Positions 28,451 through 37,794 of a stretch of DNA of 64,000 bases are shown piece after piece (the first letter of the stretch is position 1; each line of letters begins with the position of its first letter). The notes under the pieces are model-generated. The model made no database searches, was not told the DNA's origin, and was given only the letters and a program-made list of their open reading frames with translations. The stretch is from Bradyrhizobium sp. RP6 (GTDB lineage: Bacteria > Pseudomonadota > Alphaproteobacteria > Rhizobiales > Xanthobacteraceae). Made by a program: the position numbers and the translations under genes. Where the stretch lies: contig NZ_RQIT01000028.1 in assembly GCF_003837805.1 (NCBI RefSeq), positions 1 to 64,000 of the forward strand, in the 5' to 3' direction.

Positions 28451-28549
28451 GTTCGTCGCCTTCATGGAGAAGCGCAATGCCAGGATCATCACCAAGAAGC
28501 TGGCAATGGAAATGGGCAACGCTGCCGCCCGATCGTCATGCATCCTGGG

Positions 28550-28985
28550 CGCTGCGATTGAGCGACGTGCGCGGGTTCGCGCGCTGTCGCTAACTTCGAT
28601 CCGAGAACGAAGGTGTCGCCCCTCGACATCAGCCCGGGCGTCCACCGCGCCAAGCCCTATGTCTCTAGCGACGCGGAGATCGATGCGTTGTTGACGGCAG
28701 CGCTGGCTCTGGCGCCAGCGGACGGGCTGCGCCGATGGAGCTACCATACCTTGTCCGGCTGCAGGCATGCGTATATCCGAGGCGATGGCCTGGAGCGTGA
28801 TGACGTTGACCTCGACGCCGGCGTGCTGACGGTCCGGCTGACCAAGTTCGGCAAGTCGCCGTTCGTGCCATTGCATCCGACGACGAGAACTGGGCTGCGC
28901 CACTACGTTAACCGGCGCGAGCGCGGCAAGCGAACCCGCTCCAGCCGAACGACCGCCTACTCGCCTTCCTCGAGTCGCTCTTAAC
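28550..28985 (+). pseudogene. Tyrosine recombinase/integrase, fragment
   Basis: DVRGFAR, then after frame changes KVSPLDISPGVHRAKPYV, SSDAEIDALLTAALALAPAD, RRWSYHTL, (A)GMRISEAMA and LERDDVDLDAGVLTVRLTKF, GKSPFVPLHPTT. These are the end of the SAM-like core-binding domain and the start of the catalytic domain with the first catalytic Arg in GMRISE. The His-x-x-Arg and Tyr parts are missing. Confidence 0.8.
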
Positions 28986-29389
28986 GGCAAGACTATGCCG
29001 AATGGAATGAGGCTGCCCTGTTCGGCATAGTTCGGCGGGCGGCATAAACCTGCAAGCTGGGCGACGTCGATCCGCTTGCGTGGGCCTATTGCCGTCACGA
29101 CCTCAAAGCTGTGGCCTGAGAACAACGCTTACCGATCAACCGCACCTCCGAGCGGTTCTCCGAGCAGTTACGGTTCGCGCGGTGCCGGTCGTTTTCGACT
29201 GCCTCGGCCTCGACGAGTTCATGGTGGTCTGTCGCGCCGGAGGTGCGGTGTTGGAATTGTCGCCACGTTGCTGCGCGCGGACCAGGCGCCGCTGGCACGG
29301 CACTGACCAAGCGGCGACTTCCAACCGACGCGACGACGCACGTGCCCACGGCTGCTCGGCAGCGGTGGAGGGACACTTGCGCAGCATAG

Positions 29390-29650
29390 CCGTTGGCGTA
29401 GGCGCCGCGACCAGAGGTCGTTCGGCGCCATCGGCACCGTCATCGGCGCCCGGGTCCCAATCGCTCGCTTGCGACCGCCACGGCGACGAACCGGAAGCCT
29501 CTCTTCCCGGTAGAGCCGGAACAGCCGCCTCCGCTTCGGCTATCGCGTCTGCCGATGTGCTTTAGGTCGCCTGCCGTTCGCTCATCCCGAAGGCGTCTAG
29601 GAGATGGGCGACAGCTTTCCGCTGGGCCGCGGGCGTCACCATTTCTTTCC
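29390..29650 (-). pseudogene. IS407-type OrfB, N-terminal fragment
   Basis: EMVTPAAQRKAVAHLLDAFG, MSERQA, then in other frames RLYREERLPVRRRGGRKRAI, GTRAPMTVPMAPNDLWS. The helix-turn-helix and arginine-rich linker of IS407-group OrfB with several indels. Confidence 0.75.
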
Positions 29651-29657
29651 CACGAGT

Positions 29658-29916
29658 TCTTTCCCAGGAGGTCCTTCAAGGCTGCGTTGTCCAGCATGGT
29701 GTCGGCGAGGAGCTGCTTCAGCTTCGTGTTCTCGTCCTCCAGCGTCCTCAGCCGCTTGGCCTCGGAGACATCCATCCCGCCGAACTTGGCCCTCCATTTG
29801 TAGATGCTGGCGTCGCTGACGCCATACTTGCGGCACAGACCGGCGACCGAAACGCCGGCCTCGTGCTACTTCAAAATCCCGATGATCTGCTCTTCCGAAA
29901 GGCGGCTGCGCTTCAT
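29658..29916 (-). pseudogene. IS407-type OrfA with nonsense codon
   Basis: MKRSRLSEEQIIGILK, TAG at codon 17, then HEAGVSVAGLCRKYGVSDAS, IYKWRAKFGGMDVSEAKRLR, DENTKLKQLLADTMLDNAAL. Complete HTH_Tnp_1 protein apart from the nonsense codon. Confidence 0.88.
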
Positions 29917-30104
29917 GCTCTGTTCTTGTCGTGGGCCAGAGCGAACTTCACACTGGATTAAGCCCGTGGGGCAAGGTCACTTAGCTCAATATTCCGTCTT
30001 CAGACCGGATCAAACGCGCCGCTTGTCACTACACAACCGCAGAGAATTTCGAGCTCAGCGATGGACTCCTGAAACAGCAGAATTGGGGACGCACAGAGGG
30101 TTCA

Positions 30105-30275
30105 TGCGGCGCCTAGCGGCGGCAGCCGCTAAGCAGTTCGATATTGGTCTCTCCAACGTATATGCGCCGGAAAGTGGCCGAGTCCGCCTGGGCACACAAC
30201 CTGATCACACCACATTAGCGCTGTTGGATCACCGTTCCAATGTTCTGAGGACGGAAGCCCCAACGGATGTCGCGC
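30105..30275 (+). repeat. Dispersed segment 'GVSNL', copy 2
   Basis: Encodes MRRLAAAAAKQFDIGLSNVY, APESGRVRLGTQPDHTTLAL. Collinear with copy 1 (minus strand, 25215-25420). Located 130-300 bp upstream of the phasin gene and in frame with it. Confidence 0.5.
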
Positions 30276-30400
30276 TTCTTCCTCGCAGCCAACGCTACCA
30301 GATAAGACAGGTACAACATGTTGATGGTTGTGGTACCTCTGGTGCTCGAAAACCTGCAGCGAACCACCCAGCTCCTAGCAATCTTTTCGGGAGATATGCA

Positions 30401-30802
30401 ATGCCAGAGACCTTAGGCGAAGACGGAAAACGCGAACGGCGACCACGTGGAGGGCCCGAACTGGCCGAGGCATCGCGCCCTGGAGCCGGTGGCCCCACGG
30501 ATGATACTGGAGAAAGCACCGCAGCTGCATCGCGCATTTCATTTACGGTTCCGGAATGGCAAAAATCCATCGAAGCGACAGCAAACCTGTTCGCCGCGTC
30601 GCTCCGCGACGCGCTAAAGCTGGCTGCTTCCTCTTTGCACGATCAGGCCACCTTCATGAAGACTCTCGCGGACTCTAAAACTCCCTCTGAGCTACTGAAG
30701 TGCCACCTGGATTTTGCGGAGCAATCCTGCTCGAAATTGTTTGGCGAAGGCTGGAAGATGTTGGATCGTCTCAGGCACAGCCATCGGTCTTCGGTAAGTT
30801 AA
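30401..30802 (+). CDS. Phasin family protein
   Basis: 133 aa protein that coats polyhydroxyalkanoate granules. The ATG at 30401 has CGGGAG 7-12 nt upstream; an open frame extends upstream but is less protein-like. The first about 45 residues are a hydrophilic, flexible leader. The phasin domain follows (FTVPEWQKSIEATANLFAAS, LRDALKLAASSLHDQATFMK, LKCHLDFAEQSCSKLF, EGWKMLDRL), an amphipathic helical bundle. Rhizobia accumulate PHB in symbiosis and carry several phasins. Intact. Confidence 0.88.
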   Translation: MPETLGEDGKRERRPRGGPELAEASRPGAGGPTDDTGESTAAASRISFTVPEWQKSIEATANLFAASLRDALKLAASSLHDQATFMKTLADSKTPSELLKCHLDFAEQSCSKLFGEGWKMLDRLRHSHRSSVS

Positions 30803-31537
30803 GAGGCGCAAGGCGTGAAATAGGCTGACGGCGCGCAAATCATCCGGCGTGTGGCACGTACACGCCGTTTAGAATTAAGCGGGAAAACGAAGAACGATTC
30901 CGCCCTTGCTCCGTTTGCCTTTCCCCAGCGACCAGGCTGATCAGTGAGGCTGGTCGAACTTTCGCCGAAAGTAGTGCGAAAGAGAAAGTGACAGTTCGAC
31001 GCCTTTAAAATTGTGGACCCCGACGTATCAGTGACCCCGGTATCGGACACGCCAGCGTCATCCTGCATTGGTCCGAAGTTCGGCGGGACCACCAGGGACG
31101 GATAGTGCCGAGCATCAGTTTTCAGACCAAGGCGAACAAATTTGACGCACACGAAGCGCCTGCAGACCCTCCAATTCTCGATTCAGCACGACCCTTGCTC
31201 GGTTCTGGGCAGCATCACCGAATGTTCCAGATGCGGTGAGTTAGGGGCGGGCTCGTTGCGGCTAGCGCCTGGTGCGCCCCGCCGGTTTGCTGTGAGGCGA
31301 GGTGAATCAGATCAGGATTCTCAACTGGTGGCGCTCATTCGCTCGCGCTCGTCGCCGTCATGTCGGACGACGGCACCAAGAAGGCAGGTAAGTAGCACAG
31401 CATCAGCCTCACCTAAGCGGGAGAGCAGATGGCCAATCCACGAGTTCCGCGTTCGAGACGAGTTAACGGCGGAAAGTGCACCCGCAGCTCCGGAGCAGCA
31501 GGCGGCGATCTCAGCTCGCAAGATATTGGAAGCAGAG
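30803..31537. other. Intergenic, no gene supported
   Basis: An inverted repeat CTTTCGCCGAAAG lies at 30960-30972. Other frames are short or Ser/Arg-rich without family resemblance. Confidence 0.35.
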
Positions 31538-31752
31538 ATGCGCACTGGAACGGTGGTATCGTACAACGCTGAAAAGGGCTGGGGGTTCATTCTCCTGACG
31601 ATGCCGACCAGGAGGATTTGTTCGTGCACATATCGGACCTTCGCGACTGCGCAGGGTCTGATCTGGTGTCGGTCACGCGCGTGACTTTCGAAATTCGCTT
31701 CAATCAACAGCGCTCGAAGTACAGAGCCGTCCAGGTCAGGCTGATCGATTGA
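31538..31752 (+). pseudogene. Cold-shock domain protein, 1-base deletion
   Basis: ATG at 31538 with GGAAGCAG upstream. MRTGTVVSYNAEKGWGFI is the RNP1-containing start of a cold-shock domain. Near 31592 one base is missing. In the next frame the text continues normally: SPDDADQEDLFVHISDLRD, then VTRVTFEIRFNQQRSKYRAV, QVRLID and TGA at 31750. RNP2 (LFVHIS) is intact. One restored base would give a complete 72-residue CSP. Confidence 0.85.
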
Positions 31753-32184
31753 AAGATCGCGTATCCTACTGCGGGCGTGCGCATTACATATCATTCATAG
31801 CGCAAAGGCAATAATGGACGATGCATAGGCTCATCTGATCAGAAACCAAGTCGTGGACGTTTACGACGGAGATCGCGCTCGGAAGCGCGACGTTAAGCTG
31901 ATTGATATGGATGGTCGTCAGCCATCTTTCTGGCCAGCGCGACCTTTGCACGCTTGCTTCCTTGCCGGTGGGCAACACGCACCGCCCAGGCCTTCATCGG
32001 AGACCATCGGGTTGATCGCCTGAGAACAACGTTGGCAGCTTCGAACAGGGCGTAAGCATCCGGTGAGGCTTTGAATTACCCATAACTTTGACTACTCGGG
32101 ATGATCCGCTGATCGGCGAAATCTTGAATCGAAAGAATCACTTGTGATTCCTTGCTGAGCACCTGATTCGCGAGGGGGTGCTCT
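31753..32184. other. Intergenic, no gene seen
   Basis: No recognisable coding frame or repeat. Confidence 0.35.
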
Positions 32185-32790
32185 ATGGGGCTGACGTTAA
32201 GGGATCGATCGGCAAAAGGCCGCTTGCGGTCCTTGGAAGGTGAATGTTGGATTGATCGAGAGAGTAGTGGATGCGAGTTTAGGGACGAGCGGCTTGGCGA
32301 CAATTCCGCAAACTGCTCACGCAGATTGGACGCCCCATGGGACAACGCATTCCGCTCGTCTGCCAGGATTGGGCGAATACCAAGGCCGCCTACCGCTTCT
32401 TCTCTAATGACCGGGTCAGCGAAGCGGACATTCTGGCCGGCCATTTCCAATTGACAAGTGATCGCGCCGCCGCAGAAGCGATCGGCATCACCAAGAGCAT
32501 AAACAGTGGACGGGATAAGGCGGGCCGCCTCAGATCGCACACGGTTTGCGGCATCCTGATTCATTCGAGCCTCGCAGTTACAATCGAGGGTGTGCCACTG
32601 GGGTTGGCGGCCGTTAAGTTCTGGACCCGGAAGACATTCGAGGGGACGGCAGCGCTTAAAATGAAGATCAACCGACCCGGATTCCCATCGAGAGAAAGGA
32701 AAGCGTTCGGGGGTTGGAAAATCTCAAGCAGTCTCGCCACTCTTGGATCATCCGGGACGATGCATCCGTATTGCTGATCGCCCGGCCTTA
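32185..32790 (+). pseudogene. IS4-family (Tn5-like) transposase remnant
   Basis: Pieces in order: RLGDNSANCS (N-terminal region), GQRIPLVCQDWANTKAAYRF, FSNDRVSEADILAGHFQLT, TKSINSGRDKAGRLRSHTVC, HSSLAVTIEGVPLGLAAVKF and WTRK. The LGD, TKAAYRF and second-domain motifs are those of Tn5/IS50-like transposases. Indels near 32690 and loss of the C-terminal YREK region. Confidence 0.8.
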
Positions 32791-33280
32791 AACGAGACGT
32801 TAGTAACGCCGCGACCGTTGTCGTAGGCATGACCAATGCTCTCGGAAGAGAGCTGGCCAGCGGAGGGCTTGAAATCGTGAGCATGAGATGCTGGCGCTCT
32901 TCTAGTGCGGCCCACAGTCTAGCTAGAGGGATGAGGTCGGCTCGCAACCGCGCTACGTCAGAGATCGCCCTCGCGACCGTCTCAAAGAGCATATTGAGCT
33001 GAAGCAGAAGCGTATTGAATAGCACCATATCGCCGATCGTGACCGCGCCGATTCTCCTGCCTGGCGCGCAGATCGCCGCGATCCGCGAGGCTTCCCAATT
33101 TAGGCAGCTTCGATTGTGCGTCTAAGGTGCCCGTTGACATCAGCGGCAGGAGTGGAAAGCCCCACCTGGTCACCGGGCGCGCTATTCTCTAGACATCAAC
33201 GTCGATGGTAATGTCACCGCGCGGGAGAAGCACGGCACAGCCCGTTGCCCGATGTCCGCTACGTCAGACAGCGTCCCACC
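32791..33280. other. Intergenic, IS4 debris likely
   Basis: No gene that I can support. Confidence 0.3.
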
Positions 33281-33736
33281 TCAACTCAGGTACTCATTCA
33301 TCAGTTCACCAAGCTCGGTTGGGCTAATCTGTTTCAGAATATGTTGGGGTAGGAACGCCGGTCCTGGGATCTCAATTTCCTTGCCGTCACGTAGTCTACC
33401 CTTGGCTGCTAGCGATTGCTGATATCATAGGTCAATTGAATACCTCGGGCACGCCGCGTTCAATCTGAGGAGGATATAGACGGCTTCCATCGCCGTCTGA
33501 CCGAGTATTTCAGCCAGTAGAACCGAACGGAACAGATCCCAGAGGCACTCGAAATGTTCCTCCATCTCTGGATCACCTCGGATGACGCCCCCTCTTTCCG
33601 GGTCCCAACTACCGTCCAACGCCCCACCCGGAAGGTTCAGCGCTCGAGAAGGTAATGCGATCGGCCACGCATATGCTCGTCGGGGATCATGAACGCCGCG
33701 CCGGAGAGTGCCGCCAAGCTCGAACCAACGAACCAC
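33281..33736 (-). pseudogene. Hypothetical protein interrupted by TGA
   Basis: One frame runs MEEHFECLWDLFRSVLLAEI, GQTAMEAVYILLRLNAACPR, YSIDL, a TGA at 33425, and then stays open in the same frame: YQQSLAAKGRLRDGKEIEIP, GPAFLPQHILKQISPTELGE, LMNEYLS and stop at 33281. Both sides are protein-like (helical first part, GPAFLPQHI then acidic end), so this is most simply one gene with a nonsense mutation. No family recognised. Confidence 0.45.
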
Positions 33737-33808
33737 GGCGTCTTGCTGTCCACACCAGCGGGCTTGCCCGGGCGAGCAAAGGATCAGATCTCGTTTATGT
33801 GACAGTAG

Positions 33809-34567
33809 TCAGAAGATGCTTTCGGGAGCCTGACACTTGTACGGGACGCCGATCGTCAGACCGCCATCGACGACGATTTCGGAGCCCGTAAGATAAGAGG
33901 ACTCGTCACTGAGCAGGAACAAAACTGCCTGCGACACTTCCGGCGGTTCGGCTGCCCGCCCAAGCGGAATGGGAAAACTGGAAGAATCGAAGTCCTTTGT
34001 CATCCAAGTGTTGATTAACCCCGGATGGACTGAGTTTATGCGAACCCCAGACGCAGCGGCCTCCAAAGCAGCGGACTTGGTTATGCCCCGCACACCGAAC
34101 TTGGAAGCAACGTAGGCGTGAAGCCCTGCACTACCCCTCAGCCCCTCGACCGACGAGATGTTGACGATCGAGCCTCCGCCCGCGCGGCGCATGGCGGGCA
34201 GGGCAGTCTGCATTCCCAAAAATACACCGGTGAGATTGACAGCAAGGGTCTTCGTCCACTGCTCGAGTGGAAACTGCTCGATAGGAGCAATACTGGCTAT
34301 GCCCGCATTGTTGACGAGGCCATGCAGCGCGCCAAAGTTGCTCTCCGCAGCCGCGATCGCTCGGCGCCATTCCTCTGGCTGAGCGACGTCTTGACGCACA
34401 TAGATCGCGGATGTGCCAAGGCCGGCCGCGAATGCCTCTCCTTCTTTACGAAGAATATCGGTGATCACGACTTTAGCTCCCTCCGCTACCAGCAGGCGCG
34501 CATGAGCGGCCCCCATCCCTCGAGCCCCGCCGGTCACCAGAATGACCTTTTCGCTGAGACGTCCCAT
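33809..34567 (-). CDS. Short-chain dehydrogenase/reductase (SDR)
   Basis: 252 aa NAD(P)(H)-dependent oxidoreductase of the classical SDR type. ATG at 34567 with GAGGAAGC upstream; an in-frame ATG further upstream lacks a site. Motifs are TGGARGMG at 12-19 (cofactor), NNAG at 86-89, catalytic Ser in NISS (138-139), Y152-x-x-x-K156, and PG at 182-183. The C-terminal GSEIVVDGGLTIG is complete. Asp37 after the second strand suggests NAD preference. Substrate unknown; such genes (NodG/FabG or steroid-DH-like) are frequent on symbiotic replicons. No operon partner. Confidence 0.93.
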   Translation of the reverse strand: MGRLSEKVILVTGGARGMGAAHARLLVAEGAKVVITDILRKEGEAFAAGLGTSAIYVRQDVAQPEEWRRAIAAAESNFGALHGLVNNAGIASIAPIEQFPLEQWTKTLAVNLTGVFLGMQTALPAMRRAGGGSIVNISSVEGLRGSAGLHAYVASKFGVRGITKSAALEAAASGVRINSVHPGLINTWMTKDFDSSSFPIPLGRAAEPPEVSQAVLFLLSDESSYLTGSEIVVDGGLTIGVPYKCQAPESIF

Positions 34568-34904
34568 AATTTTGCTTCCTCGATCAGTGTGGTGGCGCAA
34601 GGTCTTGCGACATCCACTATGTCAATTAGCCCTGTTCGATCTGCTGTGTCCCGCTGCAATGCCCAACGGCTGTGCGTAGTGGCCGCGCAACTCGCCGCGA
34701 AAACCAACTCGATAACGATTTCACGTCGTGGACACGCGTCCGCCGCTCAGGCGTTATCGTCGGAGTGTTGAATTAGCATCGCGACATTGGGCCACCTTGT
34801 TGAGCCCGACAATTCACGACCGAGTTTCCTCCGGAAGATGGGCGTGAACTGCACGCGAGGCAATGCCGGTTCCGCACAGGCGCACGTACTGAGCTGTTCG
34901 AGGC

Positions 34905-35060
34905 TGGCCGCGGGAGTAGGGCGCAGAACGCATAAAGCTCTCCGAGCCTTGCGAATTGGAGTATCCACTCTGTGCAATCCGCGCGCCGAGACTCTGATAC
35001 GAACGCAAACTCACGCGACTCTTGCAGAGTTGCTGGAGCTGTTACGACCTTTTCGCGCGA
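34905..35060 (+). repeat. Dispersed segment 'GVSNL', copy 3 (diverged)
   Basis: Encodes ALRIGVSTLCNPRAETLIRT, QTHATLAELLELLRPF, corresponding to the protein pattern of copies 1 and 2 (IGVSNLCAP...VRLGT...TLALLELL). Nucleotide match is weak. Confidence 0.35.
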
Positions 35061-35109
35061 CCTGGGTATCCGCTAGCATGCTTTTCGGGCCATGCACAGC
35101 GATAGCGCT

Positions 35110-35649
35110 TCGACTTATCAAGACTTATCGAGCCACACACAGCTTTGATAGCCATGCGAGCTCCTCATCCGTTTATCTCCCGCTTGATCATGTCGGACTC
35201 TCGACACTCCGCGTCGCCAATCAAACAAGCGGGAAGGCAACAGAAGAAGCGGCGAAAGTTGTCGAAGGCCTTCTCTCGTACTCCAACTCGGCATCTGCAG
35301 CCGAGCGAGTCTTATAACACCCAATGAGGCGCTTGGCATCGATCGCAGACGACAGATAGAGAGGCCTATCGAGTTATCGTCATCCTCGGTGAGCACGCTT
35401 CGCCGGAATGAACGCACAATCGTCAAGCTCATTCTGCAGCACAGAATCGAAGTGCAACGCGCAGAACTGGACGCGTCGGGGGCAAGACGATCGCGATCAC
35501 TGGATCTATGAGCCGACGGATCACCGAGCCGCACTGGAAGTTGCACATCACAGTCTCTTCAGGATGCTCAACAACCGAGTAGTCTTGGTGAGATGAGTTA
35601 GCTGAATGTTCGATTGCGCCTAAACACTTCAAGAGCGAGGAGGAATGCG
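35110..35649 (+). repeat. Segment duplicated at 6.15-6.64 kb, 5' part
   Basis: Non-coding or fully decayed sequence that runs collinear with 6150-6640. Landmarks: CTCCTCAT, AATCAAACAAGCGG, TCTCGTACTCCAACTCGGCA, CATCTGCAGCCGAGCGAG. Confidence 0.75.
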
Positions 35650-36448
35650 ATGCCCGACGTGAAAGGTATTTCGCTTGATGCGCATCTCTACCTTGGGAGC
35701 AAAGACCGTGGCAGCGCGTTTCTCGGGTACCGAGCCATAAACCTTGTATTCAGCGTGGGGCACGAGGTGTCCTCTCTATTACCGAAGGGATTAGTACCGT
35801 AGCAAACCCTGCAATCGCCCTTGTGCCGGTCGCGAGCTATCCCTCAAGCACTGTGGGGCCGTACTTGGAGTGCTCTTCAGGAATTCAAGTTCGTGATCCC
35901 GGCGGTGAGGCCGGCTTTTTAATTCTTACCTACGTGACAACGAATGATGCAGCGCTCGCCTCGGGACGAGAGGTTCTTGGTGCTCCAAAAAAGTTGGCGT
36001 ACATTACCGGTTAGAGACGGTGGTCTAATTCAGGGTACGCTCGAGCGTCCAGCGGGCAAGCGTCTGCCGACCCTTACCGCTCAACCAGACCAGCGCGTGA
36101 GCTCGAGTTCGCAACAGATGATTTCTGCGCGGACGTATTTCTACTTGGTTTCGGCATCTGCCCCCCTATCAATAAGCGGGATGGGCGCAGTGACGCAACT
36201 CGTCAAACGGTGCACCGCGCGAATGTTGCCACGCGACGAGCTTGGCGAAGAAGTTTACTGGACCCACCTTCCTAACTTACGACTCCCCCTCGATTGTCGA
36301 TCCCGTGCACAATTTGGCACTTGGCGAACGCGTGCTCGGCACATACGAGGAGCATGACGCCAAGCTCCAGGCCATTGATATCCTTTCGGAAACGGCAAAT
36401 CCAGGAAAACAGCGGTCCATAAAGCTTCAGGAGTTCATCCAATCCTGA
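35650..36448 (+). pseudogene. Acetoacetate-decarboxylase-like protein (copy 2), frameshifted
   Basis: ATG at 35650 behind GAGGAGGAA. Reads MPDVKGISLDAHLYLGSKDR, AINLVFSVGHEV, LLPKGLVP, frame change, LVPVASYPSSTVGPYLECS, GEAGFLILTYVTTNDAALAS, GREVLGAPKKLAYI (the ADC-family REVLGAPKKLA signature). Frame changes follow, then RELEFATDDFCADVFLLG and the C terminus AKKFTGPTFLTYDSPSIVDP, VHNLALGERVLGTYEEHD. Residue order and length (about 265) fit acetoacetate decarboxylases; the catalytic Lys region is at the PKKLA block. At least three indels. Confidence 0.8.
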
Positions 36449-36484
36449 GTTCTGCCCCGGGCTCTCGGCGTGCCCACTGAACCT

Positions 36485-36590
36485 CCTCCGAATGAGTGGA
36501 CACCTGTAGTAGGCTCATTGAGCCCGGAGGTGTCGAATGGAACGTCAACGTCGGTCCTTTACGGAAGAGTACAAGCACCAAACCGTTGAT
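36485..36590 (+). pseudogene. IS3 OrfA start, fused head-on to an inverted relative
   Basis: GAGCCCGGAGGTGTCGAATG, then MERQRRSFTEEYKHQTVD. The same about 70 bp occur inverted at the orfA end of the neighbouring IS3 (37655-37715). About 18 codons of orfA are followed directly by the C-terminal part of the inverted orfB. Confidence 0.75.
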
Positions 36591-37716
36591 CGCGGAATGG
36601 AGGCGGGTTCGGTTGTAGAAGCCCTCGATGAAGGCGAAGATATCGCGCTGGGCCTCGGCGCGGGTATTGTAGTCGCGATGATGGACCAGCTCGGTTTTCA
36701 AGGTATGGAAGAAGCTCTCCATCGGGGCATTGTCGTAGCAATCGGCCTTGCGGCTCATTGATGCCATGATGCCGGCGCCGGTGAGGACCGTGTGAGGCAT
36801 ACTGCACGCCGCGATCGGAGTGATGGATCAATCCGGTCTGCGGCCGTTGCTGGTTGATGGCCATGGTCAGTGCCGCGGATGCGAGTTCGACCTGCATATG
36901 GTCTTGCATGGCCCAGCCGATGATCTTTCGGCTGAACAGATCCATGACGGCCGCCAGATACAGCCAGCCCTCCGCGGTCGGGATGTAGGTGATGTCGGCG
37001 AGCCAGACCCGGTTCGGGGCGGGAGCGGTGAAGTCGCGCGCGATCAGGTTCGGTGCGATCGGGAGGTCGTGACGGCTGTCGGTGGTGCGCCCCCGGCGTG
37101 GCGACGCCATGATGGCGCGGACACCGTGCCGGTGCATCAGCTGCTCGATCCGGCCACGGCTGGCGCCACGTCCCTGCTTGCGCAGGATGGCATGGACGCG
37201 AGGACTGCAGTAACGGCCGCTGCTGTCTTGATGGACTTGCCGGATTGCGGCCAGGAGGCTGGCATCGGATTTGGTCCGCTCACTGACCGGGCGATCACGC
37301 CAGGCGGAATAGCCGGCCGGCGAGACCTCGAGCACGGCACACATCAGCCGCACCGGATAGGCGTCGCGATGGTCTTCGATGAAGCGGAAGCTCATGTCCG
37401 GGTTCCGGCGAAGATCGCGATCGACTTTTTTAAGATGTCGCGCTCCATGCGCAGCGTTCGTTCTCCTGGCGCAGACGGGCGATCTCCGAAGCCTGGTCCG
37501 CCGACATCGGCGTCGCCTTCGTGGTGGGGCGCCACGCCGCCGATGTCGGCTCCTGCCGCAGCTTGTCAACCCAACGCCGCAGCACCGAGTCACGCAGACC
37601 GAGTTCCTTGGCAACAGACCCGATCGAAGCGCCCACTCAAAGCCAACTCAACGGCTTGGCGCTTGTACTCTTCGGTAAATGAACCGACGTTGACGTTCCA
37701 TTCGACACGTCCGGGC
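36590..37716 (-). pseudogene. IS3-family element: orfA and orfB, frameshifted and 3' truncated
   Basis: orfA (about 37700-37430) contains MGASIGSVAKELGLRDSVLR, RWVDKLRQE and an indel near 37610. orfB (about 37430-36590) has MSFRFIEDHRDAYPVRLMCA, LEVSPAGYSAWRDRPVSER, then APNRVWLADITYIPTAEGWL, YLAAVMDLFSRKIIGW and LIHHSDRGVQYAS. It shifts frame near 36780 and continues MSRKADCYDNAPMESFFHTL, KTELVH, FIEGFYNRTRLHSAI. The end is cut by the fusion at about 36590. DDE residues are all visible. Confidence 0.88.
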
Positions 37717-37794
37717 TCCTCTACTCCGATCGTGTCCCGTGGCGTGGTGTAGGTGAGTGCGGGTCACTGCGTTCGCCGGCATGGTCCGGATCGG

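Larger units (their letters stand above)
28200..29979 (-). mobile_element. IS3/IS407-type element split by an integrase fragment
   Basis: The right terminus is TGACCTTGCCCCACGGGC read on the minus strand from 29979; the same terminus is found at 55821. orfA lies at 29658-29916. orfB begins after it (29390-29650) and continues at 28450-28230 after about 900 bp that carry a tyrosine-recombinase fragment. Two halves of one orfB on both sides show an insertion or rearrangement inside the transposase gene. Confidence 0.7.

Noticed and set aside
28241..29125. Long open frame of 294 codons on the minus strand
   Set aside because: It is mostly the antisense of the integrase fragment at 28550-28985; only its last part contains real IS407 OrfB sequence.
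30803..31152. 117-codon frame on the minus strand after the phasin gene
   Set aside because: Composition and lack of any motif suggest chance; no ribosome binding site.
35245..35275. tts box (TtsI site) around GAAAGTTGTCGAAGGCC
   Set aside because: The half-sites do not match the consensus well and no type III effector gene follows.
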